Of a DNA stretch of 64,000 nt, positions 44,452 through 52,289 are shown piece after piece (position 1 is the stretch's first letter; each line of letters opens with the position of its first letter). The notes beneath the pieces are model-generated. The model saw only the letters and a list, made by a program, of their open reading frames with translations, was not told the origin of the DNA and did no database searches. The DNA is from CAYUET01 sp964443875 (GTDB lineage: Bacteria; Auribacterota; JAFGBW01), in assembly GCA_964443875.1 (NCBI GenBank), contig CAYUET010000001.1:1-64000 (forward strand), written 5' to 3'. A program made the position numbers and the translations under genes.

Positions 44452-46179
44452 ATGAAATGGAGTAAAACGTTTATACCCACATTAAAGGAAGCCCCAAAGG
44501 AAGCCGAAGTTCCTTCGCATAAGCTGATGCTGAGAGCAGGCTTGATACAGAATCTTTCTTCAGGGCTTTATACCTATTTACCCCTTGGAAAAAAAGTAAT
44601 TGATAAAGTGATGAATACCATACGCCGGATTTTAGCCGAATATGACGCGATTGAACTCACCATGCCTGTTTTACAGCCGAAAGCGATATGGGAAAGAAGC
44701 GGACGCTATGAAATCATGGCGGATCTCATGATGAAAATAAAAGACAGGGAAAAAAAGGAATTCATTCTCGGACCGACCCATGAGGAAATTATCACGGATC
44801 TGGTTTCAAAACGCGTTAATTCCTATCGTCAGCTCCCCCTTAATTTTTTTCAGATCCAGACCAAATTCAGGGATGAAATCAGGCCTCGTTTCGGGGTGAT
44901 CCGGTCTAAAGAATTCATTATGAAAGACGGTTACAGTTTTGATCTGACAGATACTGATGCTTTCAAAACCTATGATAAAATGTATGAAGCTTATTCAAGA
45001 ATTTTCAAATATTGCGGAATTGATTCTGTCCCAGTTCTTGCTGATACAGGAGCCATGGGGGACGGCGGAAGATCGCATGAGTTTATGGCCTTATCCGCTA
45101 TCGGAGAAGATGTGATTGTTCGTTGTCCAAAATGCGGATATTCGGCAAACCTGGAGCTTGCCGTCAGACAGGTGAAACCCACGGCCCCTTCTCACGAGCT
45201 TTCAAAACCTTTGGAATTAGTGGATACCCCGGAAGTCAGAACAGTGGATGAAGTTTCGGCGTTTTTTAAGATAAAAGCTGACCGGCTGATAAAAACTTTG
45301 ATTTATAAAGCGGACGACTTTTTTATTGTTGTTTTAGTCCGCGGTGATGTAGAGGTCAATGAGATCAAGTTAAAACGTTTTTTGAAAGCCTCCCAGTTGA
45401 GCCTTGCTGATGCAAAAGATATTGAAATCCTTACCCATGCTCCTGTGGGGTTTGCGGGGCCTGTAGGGCTTTCAGAAATCCGTATTCTTGCGGATTTTTC
45501 AGTAAATGGAATGCAGGATGCTGTAACTGGGGCCAATCAGGCCGGAAAACATTATCAGCATGTGTATCCGGGAAGAGATTTTCCTCAACCGGAAAGTGCC
45601 GATGTCGGTACCTGCCGTGAGGGGGATCTTTGTCTTCATTGCAGAGAGGCTTTTTCTTTTGCACGCGGAATTGAAGTCGGGCAGGTTTTTTATCTGGGGA
45701 AAAAATATTCGCAGAAATTGGATGCAAAAGTCATTGATCCCGAGGGAAAGGAATCCACTCTCGTCATGGGGTGTTATGGAATAGGGGTATCCAGGACTGT
45801 AGCGGCCATTATTGAGTGCAATCATGATGCCTCCGGTATCGTTTGGCCTGTAACCATCGCTCCTTATGAGGTGGTGGTTATTGCAGTTGATTTTGAAGAT
45901 GAAAAAGTCAGAAACGAATCTTTGAGGATTTATGAAAGTCTTAAATCAAAAGGAATGGATGTTATACTCGATGACCGTTCAGAAAGACCCGGATTTAAAT
46001 TTAAGGATGCGGAATTAATCGGTTTTCCGATTCGTGTTACAGTGGGTAAAAATGCGATTGAAAAAAATTCAGCAGAGGTCACCCTCCGTAAAACCAAAAC
46101 AACAGAGTTTATTTCTTTATCACAGGTCGATCAATATGTTTATGATAAAATACAGGAAATAAAAAAAAATTATGGCTGA
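44452..46179 (+). CDS. proS: Prolyl-tRNA synthetase, bacterial type with editing domain
   Basis: The 575-residue class II synthetase has motif 2 FRDEIRPRFGVIRSKEFIMKD, an inserted editing domain (about 225-390) between motifs 2 and 3 and motif 3 MGCYGIGVSRTVAA. A C-terminal anticodon-binding domain includes DDRSERPGFKFKDAELIG. It charges tRNA-Pro and deacylates Ala-tRNA-Pro. AGGAAG precedes ATG 44452. It is coupled to the TPR gene by an 8-base overlap. Confidence 0.96.
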   Translation: MKWSKTFIPTLKEAPKEAEVPSHKLMLRAGLIQNLSSGLYTYLPLGKKVIDKVMNTIRRILAEYDAIELTMPVLQPKAIWERSGRYEIMADLMMKIKDREKKEFILGPTHEEIITDLVSKRVNSYRQLPLNFFQIQTKFRDEIRPRFGVIRSKEFIMKDGYSFDLTDTDAFKTYDKMYEAYSRIFKYCGIDSVPVLADTGAMGDGGRSHEFMALSAIGEDVIVRCPKCGYSANLELAVRQVKPTAPSHELSKPLELVDTPEVRTVDEVSAFFKIKADRLIKTLIYKADDFFIVVLVRGDVEVNEIKLKRFLKASQLSLADAKDIEILTHAPVGFAGPVGLSEIRILADFSVNGMQDAVTGANQAGKHYQHVYPGRDFPQPESADVGTCREGDLCLHCREAFSFARGIEVGQVFYLGKKYSQKLDAKVIDPEGKESTLVMGCYGIGVSRTVAAIIECNHDASGIVWPVTIAPYEVVVIAVDFEDEKVRNESLRIYESLKSKGMDVILDDRSERPGFKFKDAELIGFPIRVTVGKNAIEKNSAEVTLRKTKTTEFISLSQVDQYVYDKIQEIKKNYG

Positions 46180-47404
46180 TATTGAGATCAAAAATCCTGG
46201 GGACAGGCTCAAGATTCTCATCTATGGATATGAAGGGTATCTTACTCCTGAATCCAGATTAAAAACATGTCATATCTATGAGGGATTTATCCAAGAAAAA
46301 GTTTTACTGATGCAGAATTTTTTTTCAAAGAAATATGATGAAATGGTTCTGGAGGTAAAGGGAGACTCTCTATCCGGGGCCATGGCAGATACTCTGAAAT
46401 TGTTTTCTGAGTGCAGGGATAGGCTGGATTATAGGCTTCCTCTTTTAAAGTATTTTTTGGAAGAATATAAGCTGGATACTCAAAAAAATGAAAATCTCTG
46501 TCAAAATGATTTTGAAATATTAAAAAATATAAGCCTGATTGTTGATAAGATTACATCCCTTGAATTAATTTCACAGGAAAATATTATTCAGATCAATCGA
46601 TTCGTATCCAATTTCATTACAAGCATTTTTAAGAGAATTGATATGATCGTTTCTTTAAATTCCAAACTGAAGGGAAAAGCCGATGAATTCGCTTTGCTGC
46701 TGCATGAAATAATAAATAAGAAGGCAACTGCGGCTACTTATGAAGCCCTGGATGCTTTGCTTTTAAAATATCCGGAGTGCTGGAGTTCTTATAAAGAAAT
46801 TCTTGTGTGTTTTCATAATATTTTTTCTCAATATTCAACTGATTATGATACGGAAATTCAATCTGAGTGTTTAAACGATTCCCTTTTTTTTATCGATCAA
46901 TATGAAGCTTTTATTGGAAAATTAAAAAAAATTATTTCCAAAGCAGAGTTCATTACAAAAGATGAAAAGAAATGCCGCGAGGATATTTTGTGTCAAATGT
47001 CGAGTGTGCCGGATTTTCAAAAAGAGAGAAAAATGATTGAACATTTACTTGACTCCCAAACGGTAAAAAGCAAAGGGATATCCGATTCCATCCATAAATC
47101 AGGTGTTTTTTGTGATATGGGTGAATTTCTTGAACATCAGATGCTCTATGATGAAGCCATAGAATTTTATCAGGCTGCGGTCAAAAATAATGCGGAGAAT
47201 ATGAAAGCCGTTAAGGCCTTAGCCCGTTGTCATACCCGGGCTCAAGGGTATGGAGAATTTCAAAAGGCAAACAGGTTTTTGGTTCAGGGAAAAAAGGATG
47301 AAGCCCTTGATCTTTACAATCAGATTCTTTCCAGAGACCCTGGTCTGGAAACTGTTAAATTATTAAAAGTTAAAGTTAATAAATTGGAAGGAAAAAATGC
47401 ATAG
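46172..47404 (+). CDS. TPR-containing protein of unknown function
   Basis: The 410-residue hydrophilic, mostly helical protein has no signal peptide. A C-terminal tetratricopeptide stretch (about 315-400) contains LYDEAIEFYQAAVKNNAEN and KKDEALDLYNQILSRDPG. The N-terminal 300 residues match no family I recognise. It overlaps proS by 8 bases and murI by 8 bases, so it is embedded in the housekeeping operon and should be translated with both. It is likely a scaffold. Confidence 0.75.
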   Translation: MADIEIKNPGDRLKILIYGYEGYLTPESRLKTCHIYEGFIQEKVLLMQNFFSKKYDEMVLEVKGDSLSGAMADTLKLFSECRDRLDYRLPLLKYFLEEYKLDTQKNENLCQNDFEILKNISLIVDKITSLELISQENIIQINRFVSNFITSIFKRIDMIVSLNSKLKGKADEFALLLHEIINKKATAATYEALDALLLKYPECWSSYKEILVCFHNIFSQYSTDYDTEIQSECLNDSLFFIDQYEAFIGKLKKIISKAEFITKDEKKCREDILCQMSSVPDFQKERKMIEHLLDSQTVKSKGISDSIHKSGVFCDMGEFLEHQMLYDEAIEFYQAAVKNNAENMKAVKALARCHTRAQGYGEFQKANRFLVQGKKDEALDLYNQILSRDPGLETVKLLKVKVNKLEGKNA

Positions 47405-48203
47405 AGCACCAGTCGGGATTTTCGATTCAGATATCGGCGGATTAAGCGTGGTTGCCGAATTCAGAGAAAGGCTTCCTTTTGAGGATATCTATTATTATGC
47501 AGACACTCTGCATTATCCTTACGGAACAAAAACAAAAGATGAGGTTTATTCTTATTTTTGTCAGGTATGTGATCATCTTCTGGATAAGGGGGTTAAATCT
47601 CTTTTTTGCGCCTGTTCCACCGCTTCTGCAGTTGCTATTCCGCGATATCGAAATCCCAAAATTAAATTGATTCAGGGCTTATTTAATCATGAACTGGTTG
47701 AGGAGGTTGTCGGGCTGGCTTTAACCCGGGATATAGGCCTTATTGCCACTGAACTGACCGTAAAATCGAATGCTTTTCAAAAACTTTTTTCTGAGGTGCC
47801 TAATAATTTCACAATTCATGCCGTACCTGCATCCCCTTTAGTAGATGCGGTGACTAAAGGAGATTTTTCTCAGGAAACATTGATCCCTATCATTAAAAAA
47901 ACAGTTTCTTATCTCTCCGGAATCCGTTTAGGGGCAATTATTATTGGTTGTACTCATTTTTATCATATTAAAAATGAATTAAGATTTGTCTTGGGTAAAA
48001 TTCCTGTAATTGAACCTTCTAAGGTTGCTGTTTCCTGTTATACAAGAGAAATGAGGGAAAGTGACCTATTGAATCCAGATCCTTTAAAAAAAGGAAAAGT
48101 GACCTGTATTGTATCAGGAAATCTGGATGAATTTAAAGAACGGGTTAAAAACCTGGAAAAAGCCAGAAACACCATTTTTATTGATGAGTATATAGAAGCA
48201 TAA
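47397..48203 (+). CDS. murI: Glutamate racemase, divergent
   Basis: The 268-residue protein supplies D-glutamate for peptidoglycan. The two catalytic cysteines are in place: CACSTASA and IIGCTHF. Two substrate-site changes are visible: FDSGIGG reads FDSDIGG, and the CNTASA motif reads CSTASA. Family assignment is good, but these changes could affect activity or indicate a related Asp/Glu racemase. Its ATG overlaps the TPR gene stop as ATGCATAG, with GGAAGG upstream. It is the last gene of the plus-strand run, convergent with aguB. Confidence 0.85.
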   Translation: MHRAPVGIFDSDIGGLSVVAEFRERLPFEDIYYYADTLHYPYGTKTKDEVYSYFCQVCDHLLDKGVKSLFCACSTASAVAIPRYRNPKIKLIQGLFNHELVEEVVGLALTRDIGLIATELTVKSNAFQKLFSEVPNNFTIHAVPASPLVDAVTKGDFSQETLIPIIKKTVSYLSGIRLGAIIIGCTHFYHIKNELRFVLGKIPVIEPSKVAVSCYTREMRESDLLNPDPLKKGKVTCIVSGNLDEFKERVKNLEKARNTIFIDEYIEA

Positions 48204-48209
48204 CCTTAT

Positions 48210-49064
48210 TTAAGGGACTGCTTTTCGTAACACAATGGGATAGGTATCTGTTCTTCTATCTCTTAAAAATGGCCAGGTATGGCGGATTTCAGTAATTAAA
48301 TCATAATCAATTTCTGAAACAATAAGGCCTTCATTTTTTTCTGAAGCAGGAGAAATGATTTCTCCAAAAGGGTCGCAGACAAAAGAATTTCCCCAGAATT
48401 TCATTTCCCCTTCCTGTCCAACACGATTTACTGAGGCGACATAGACTCCATTGGCTATGGCATGGCTCTGTTGAATGGTTTTCCATGCCTGCATGTATTT
48501 GGATTCAGAGGATTCCTCCCCTTTAAGAATTCCTATGGCTGTTGGATAGAAAATAATTTCAGCTCCCATGAGCGCAACCGTACGGGCAGCTTCAGGAAAC
48601 CATTGATCCCAGCATATTAAAACACTGATCGTTCCAAATTTTGTTTTAAATACTTTATAGCCTTCATCGCCTGGAGAAAAATAGTATTTTTCGTAAAAAC
48701 CGGGGTCGTCCGGAATATGCTGTTTTCTGTAAATTCCTAGAATGGAGCCATCTGCATCAACGATAAAGACGCTGTTATGATATAATCCTGTAAGCCTTTT
48801 TTCAAAAAAAGGAATAATAAGTACAACTTCATGTTTTTTTGCAAGGGTGCAGAAAATCCGGCTTAATTTACCGGGAAAGGATTCTGCAAGATTAAAGTGG
48901 GAGGTATCGATTGTTCTGCAGAAATAGGGATTAGAAAAAAGTTCCTGAAGGCAAATGATGGCAACCCCTTGATCGGCTGCTTCCTTGATCTTGTTTTCAA
49001 TATATTCCAGAGATTCTTTATAAGCATGCTGAATCAAGGCAATGGAGATTTTTTTATCAGTCAT
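48210..49064 (-). CDS. aguB: N-carbamoylputrescine amidohydrolase (nitrilase family)
   Basis: The 284-residue carbon-nitrogen hydrolase has the Glu-Lys-Cys triad in LQELFSNPYFC, YRKQHIPDDPGFYEKYYF and LICWDQWFPEAAR. These extended motifs match N-carbamoylputrescine amidase, which makes putrescine from N-carbamoylputrescine. The partner agmatine deiminase (aguA) is not adjacent. It lies 8 bases after the YkgJ-type gene and ends 6 bases from convergent murI. Confidence 0.9.
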   Translation of the reverse strand: MTDKKISIALIQHAYKESLEYIENKIKEAADQGVAIICLQELFSNPYFCRTIDTSHFNLAESFPGKLSRIFCTLAKKHEVVLIIPFFEKRLTGLYHNSVFIVDADGSILGIYRKQHIPDDPGFYEKYYFSPGDEGYKVFKTKFGTISVLICWDQWFPEAARTVALMGAEIIFYPTAIGILKGEESSESKYMQAWKTIQQSHAIANGVYVASVNRVGQEGEMKFWGNSFVCDPFGEIISPASEKNEGLIVSEIDYDLITEIRHTWPFLRDRRTDTYPIVLRKAVP

Positions 49065-49072
49065 GTTGGATT

Positions 49073-49411
49073 TTATCTGGAAGGTTTTTTAATAGGTATA
49101 ATTTTCATGACATGAATTGCTGTTTTCTTGAACTTTTTCATGATTTTTTCTCCAAGACTTTCATGGGTTTCAAGAAATTTGTATCCACAGACATGTTTTG
49201 TTCTTGATTCAGCGTATGTTCTGGGATATTTCCGGCAATTCAATGGTCTGAGTTTATAAATGGTACAAAAGGATTTTCCATTAGCGGAAAATTTTAAAAA
49301 AGGGCACACATTCGGAAGCTTGCAGCATTCTCCGCATCCATTACACTGGCCTATTCGTGCCTTTGAAACGGGTAATATGGAAGTAATAGTTCTTTTTATT
49401 TTATGTATCAT
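49073..49411 (-). CDS. YkgJ-type cysteine-cluster protein
   Basis: The 112-residue protein has CNGCGECCKLPNVCPFL, then FCTIYKLRPLNCRKYP and a later Cys (HVCGY). This spacing is the Fe/Zn-chelating CxxCxxCC family (UPF0153/YkgJ). The N-terminus is basic. Metal binding is expected and function is unknown. It sits between rnfD and aguB on the same strand. Confidence 0.82.
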   Translation of the reverse strand: MIHKIKRTITSILPVSKARIGQCNGCGECCKLPNVCPFLKFSANGKSFCTIYKLRPLNCRKYPRTYAESRTKHVCGYKFLETHESLGEKIMKKFKKTAIHVMKIIPIKKPSR

Positions 49412-49457
49412 ATTTTTTTATACTTTTTTTGAGTTAATATTATAAGATATTTTAATT

Positions 49458-50426
49458 TTATTTAACAAGAAGTATTTTTGTTCTCTGCCGTTTGTTTATT
49501 ATTTTTGATTTTATAAAGAAAACTATTTGATCTGTTAGTGGAGTTAAAATATTGGCAGTTAAAAACGCAAATACAATTCCTTCAGAATAATAGGTATATT
49601 TTCGGATCAAGGCATTCAGCAGACCGGCTAAAATTCCCATCAGGATTTTTCCGCCCGGTGTAACAGGAGTGCTTTTGGGGTCTCCTGCAATATAAATCGC
49701 AGAAAAAATAACAGCCCCGCTGAAAAGATTGAAATACACAGGTTCGTCAAAAATCCAGTTGCTCACAGAAAAGGAAATAAGAAAAAATATTCCCGGACGC
49801 CAATCAATGATTTTCTTCAGACAGAGAATAAGTCCTATGAGAATAAGAAAAGGTTTGAATATTTCTCCTGGCGATCCGCTTGAAAGAGCGTAGAGATCAC
49901 CCCATTCCCCGTGAATATTCCCTGTAAACATAGTCAGGAGGTTTAATGAATGTTTTTCTGAATGATAAAGTTCGAGCGGTGTGGCTGAAGTAAGTCCGTC
50001 AGGAATTTGAAAACCGGAATTCCAGGCGACAATGGCGGAAGGGTAGGCGATCATCAGAAAAAGGCGTCCGCAAAGCATGGGATTGAGAGGAAGCGCGTCT
50101 CCTTCGAATGAAAGCCTGACAAAAATAATTGAGAAGATAAGGGCGAAAAAAACATAGAGAGGGGGGATATGAGGGGGAATACTTAAAACCAGGAGGGCGG
50201 ATGTGATAGCAGAAGACCCGCTTTTAATTTTAAATTTACCTTCTTTAAGAAAAAAAAACGAAATTTCCAATCCAAGCCCCACCAGACTATAGAGGATAAA
50301 GAACAGAATAAAGGTGTGATCGAAAAAAAAAGTATAGACGGATGCCAAAAATAAAAGACTGAGATATGTCCATATTATTCTGACCGCTAGAGAAGGTCCT
50401 ATGCGCAGGAAGGGGGGATGTTTCAT
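49458..50426 (-). CDS. rnfD: RnfD-like flavinylated membrane subunit
   Basis: The membrane protein of about nine helices belongs to the RnfD/NqrB family. DGLTSATPLEL carries Thr149 (in SAT), the residue to which FMN is covalently attached by ApbE in the family. ATG 50426 is chosen because it overlaps the rnfC stop as ATGA and has GGAG 6 bases upstream; GTG 50438 adds four residues. In the Rnf complex the flavin passes electrons across the membrane coupled to Na+ or H+. RnfA, B, E and apbE are not in the window. Confidence 0.88.
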   Translation of the reverse strand: MKHPPFLRIGPSLAVRIIWTYLSLLFLASVYTFFFDHTFILFFILYSLVGLGLEISFFFLKEGKFKIKSGSSAITSALLVLSIPPHIPPLYVFFALIFSIIFVRLSFEGDALPLNPMLCGRLFLMIAYPSAIVAWNSGFQIPDGLTSATPLELYHSEKHSLNLLTMFTGNIHGEWGDLYALSSGSPGEIFKPFLILIGLILCLKKIIDWRPGIFFLISFSVSNWIFDEPVYFNLFSGAVIFSAIYIAGDPKSTPVTPGGKILMGILAGLLNALIRKYTYYSEGIVFAFLTANILTPLTDQIVFFIKSKIINKRQRTKILLVK

Positions 50427-51637
50427 GTCAATCTCCACTGTTTGGCTTCTTTAAAAAAGTCGACAAGCGGAATATGCGAGGGGCAGACCGCTTCACATTT
50501 TCCGCATAAAAAGCATTCCTGGAGATGAGAGAAAAGAGACGGAGACCGTTCATTTTTTTTAATCCGATTTGCCATAAGGATGGGATGAAGTTCCAATGGA
50601 CAGGCGTCGATACAGTTTCCGCATTGAATACAGGATCTTTGTCTTTTTATGCATGATTGTTTTGAGATAATAAGGATGGAATTTGTCCCCTGGGTGACAG
50701 AGTCAGTTAAAAATTTGTTTTCACCCATCATAAGCCCTGAAAAGATAATAAGTTCTTTTTCTTCATTAAAAGGAATGGCGTAATATCTGATAATTTCGCC
50801 GGCAGAAATTCCTATAGGGACAATTATATTTGTGAAGAAATTTTTTTCAGGAACAGCCAGAGTTAAAGGTCTTTCAATAACCGCGACATGATCGAGAACA
50901 GATCTTCCAATGGCCCTGAGAGAAGATGCATTTTGAACCAGAAATCCATAATCTGTCGGTCTGTTTTTATAAGAGGGAATTGTCCGTGTAAGTTTTTGCA
51001 TAATCAGCCGTTCAGCCCCGGCAGGATAGCCTGTCGGGAGCAGAAGCAGAGGATAGGAATAAATTTTTTTTAACTCAGAGACAAGGAAAGGATGATTTTG
51101 AACGGCTAAAATAATATTCTGAATTTTACAGTTTCGAGCTGTGGTTTCCGCTCCTTTTTTTATCCATTTGCTATGATGAAGAATAATGGAAAGATCTGAA
51201 GTTATAAAAGGTTCGCATTCAACAGCATTAATAATCAGGGTATGACAGTTAACTGCGGATTTAATTTTTAATGAGGCGGGAAATAAAGCGCCCCCCATTC
51301 CTAAAAGACCGATTTCTTTTAAATAGTCTTCATAGGAGATTGAGGGATCTGAGTTGAATTCAGTTTTTTTTAATGTATTTAACCAGGAAATATTTTTCGA
51401 ATTATTTTCTATGGTGATTTTTGAGGTTTCAATTTTAGTCACAATACCAGGTATAGTACTATGGATATCATGTGTGTTCCCTTTTGCAATAACAGTTCCT
51501 GTTTCTACAGGAGTATTTTCATGTACAAGGAGATTGATCTTTGAAGAGAATCGAGAAAGAGGATTGATTTCAATTTTGTTTGGAAGAACAGGATAATAAT
51601 GAGGCGCTTCGGTTGTAATGGAGGATTCTCTAAACAT
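50423..51637 (-). CDS. rnfC: RnfC-like electron transport subunit
   Basis: The 404-residue soluble subunit has the biotinyl-like N-terminal barrel (about 15-75) and an NADH/FMN-binding-like region with GLLGMGGALFPASLK and NAVECEPFITSD. Two ferredoxin clusters follow, CIQCGNCIDACPLE and CFLCGKCEAVCPSHIPL. The usual GGxGFP of the nucleotide site reads GGALFP. It would accept electrons from ferredoxin or NADH and hand them to RnfD. The gene lies between the FMN-binding-like protein and rnfD on the minus strand. Confidence 0.9.
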   Translation of the reverse strand: MFRESSITTEAPHYYPVLPNKIEINPLSRFSSKINLLVHENTPVETGTVIAKGNTHDIHSTIPGIVTKIETSKITIENNSKNISWLNTLKKTEFNSDPSISYEDYLKEIGLLGMGGALFPASLKIKSAVNCHTLIINAVECEPFITSDLSIILHHSKWIKKGAETTARNCKIQNIILAVQNHPFLVSELKKIYSYPLLLLPTGYPAGAERLIMQKLTRTIPSYKNRPTDYGFLVQNASSLRAIGRSVLDHVAVIERPLTLAVPEKNFFTNIIVPIGISAGEIIRYYAIPFNEEKELIIFSGLMMGENKFLTDSVTQGTNSILIISKQSCIKRQRSCIQCGNCIDACPLELHPILMANRIKKNERSPSLFSHLQECFLCGKCEAVCPSHIPLVDFFKEAKQWRLT

Positions 51638-51654
51638 AATGATTTAGATTTTGC

Positions 51655-52179
51655 TTACAGAAGGTCAGATTTAGGCCATAGAGGTTTATTCTCTATTTCT
51701 TCAATAATTTTATTTCCCATCATGTTTAATGTGGCATAAATATTTGAAAAATAGCGGGTTGCGCTGCCTATGGCATCAACCTTATTTTTGATTCCAGAAG
51801 AATTTTTTAATGTTTTATTTTGAAAATCAGAAATTGCCTTTTTAACATTTTCCAATTTATTGGCTTCTTTAATATTATCCATATCCGGAATGTTGACATA
51901 AGATACAATAAAGTTTCCCTCATTCTTTTCTATGACCATAACAGCTGTTATTTGTTCATAACTCTTAAATTTTCTGACAGCAGCTCCTTTTTGAATGTTG
52001 CCCTGATTATCATAACCCAGGTATAGATCTGAAATGCTTTCAGAATAACCGGATTTATGGCTCATCTGTTTCAAGCCTTTAAAGGATTCCAGAATGAGGG
52101 AGTCCGTTTCAGCAGCATAAAGAGAAGCAGAGGAAATTGAGAGAATAAAAAAACATAAAGAGGATATTATTTTTTTCAT
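51655..52179 (-). CDS. Exported RnfG/FMN-binding-like protein
   Basis: The 174-residue protein has a signal peptide (MKKIISSLCFFILSISSASL, cleavage after YAA) and a C-terminal FMN-binding-like segment VDAIGSATRYFSNIYATL. In RnfG-type domains the flavin is attached to Thr in a SGAT-type motif; here the order reads GSAT, so attachment is uncertain. Its position directly before rnfC supports a link to the Rnf-type pair. RnfG normally follows rnfD, so the order is also unusual. Confidence 0.65.
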   Translation of the reverse strand: MKKIISSLCFFILSISSASLYAAETDSLILESFKGLKQMSHKSGYSESISDLYLGYDNQGNIQKGAAVRKFKSYEQITAVMVIEKNEGNFIVSYVNIPDMDNIKEANKLENVKKAISDFQNKTLKNSSGIKNKVDAIGSATRYFSNIYATLNMMGNKIIEEIENKPLWPKSDLL

Positions 52180-52289
52180 AAAAAATCCTTTCAGTGTTGT
52201 TCATCATCTGATTTTATTATATTAATATTCTGTGATTTCAGAGTAAATATGTTTTTTAGAAGAAATATTCAGGAATGTTTTAAGAAACT

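Noticed and set aside
52180..52289. LexA/SOS box before uvrB
   Set aside because: CTGT occurs at about 52230 but no matching ACAG half-site at the required spacing.
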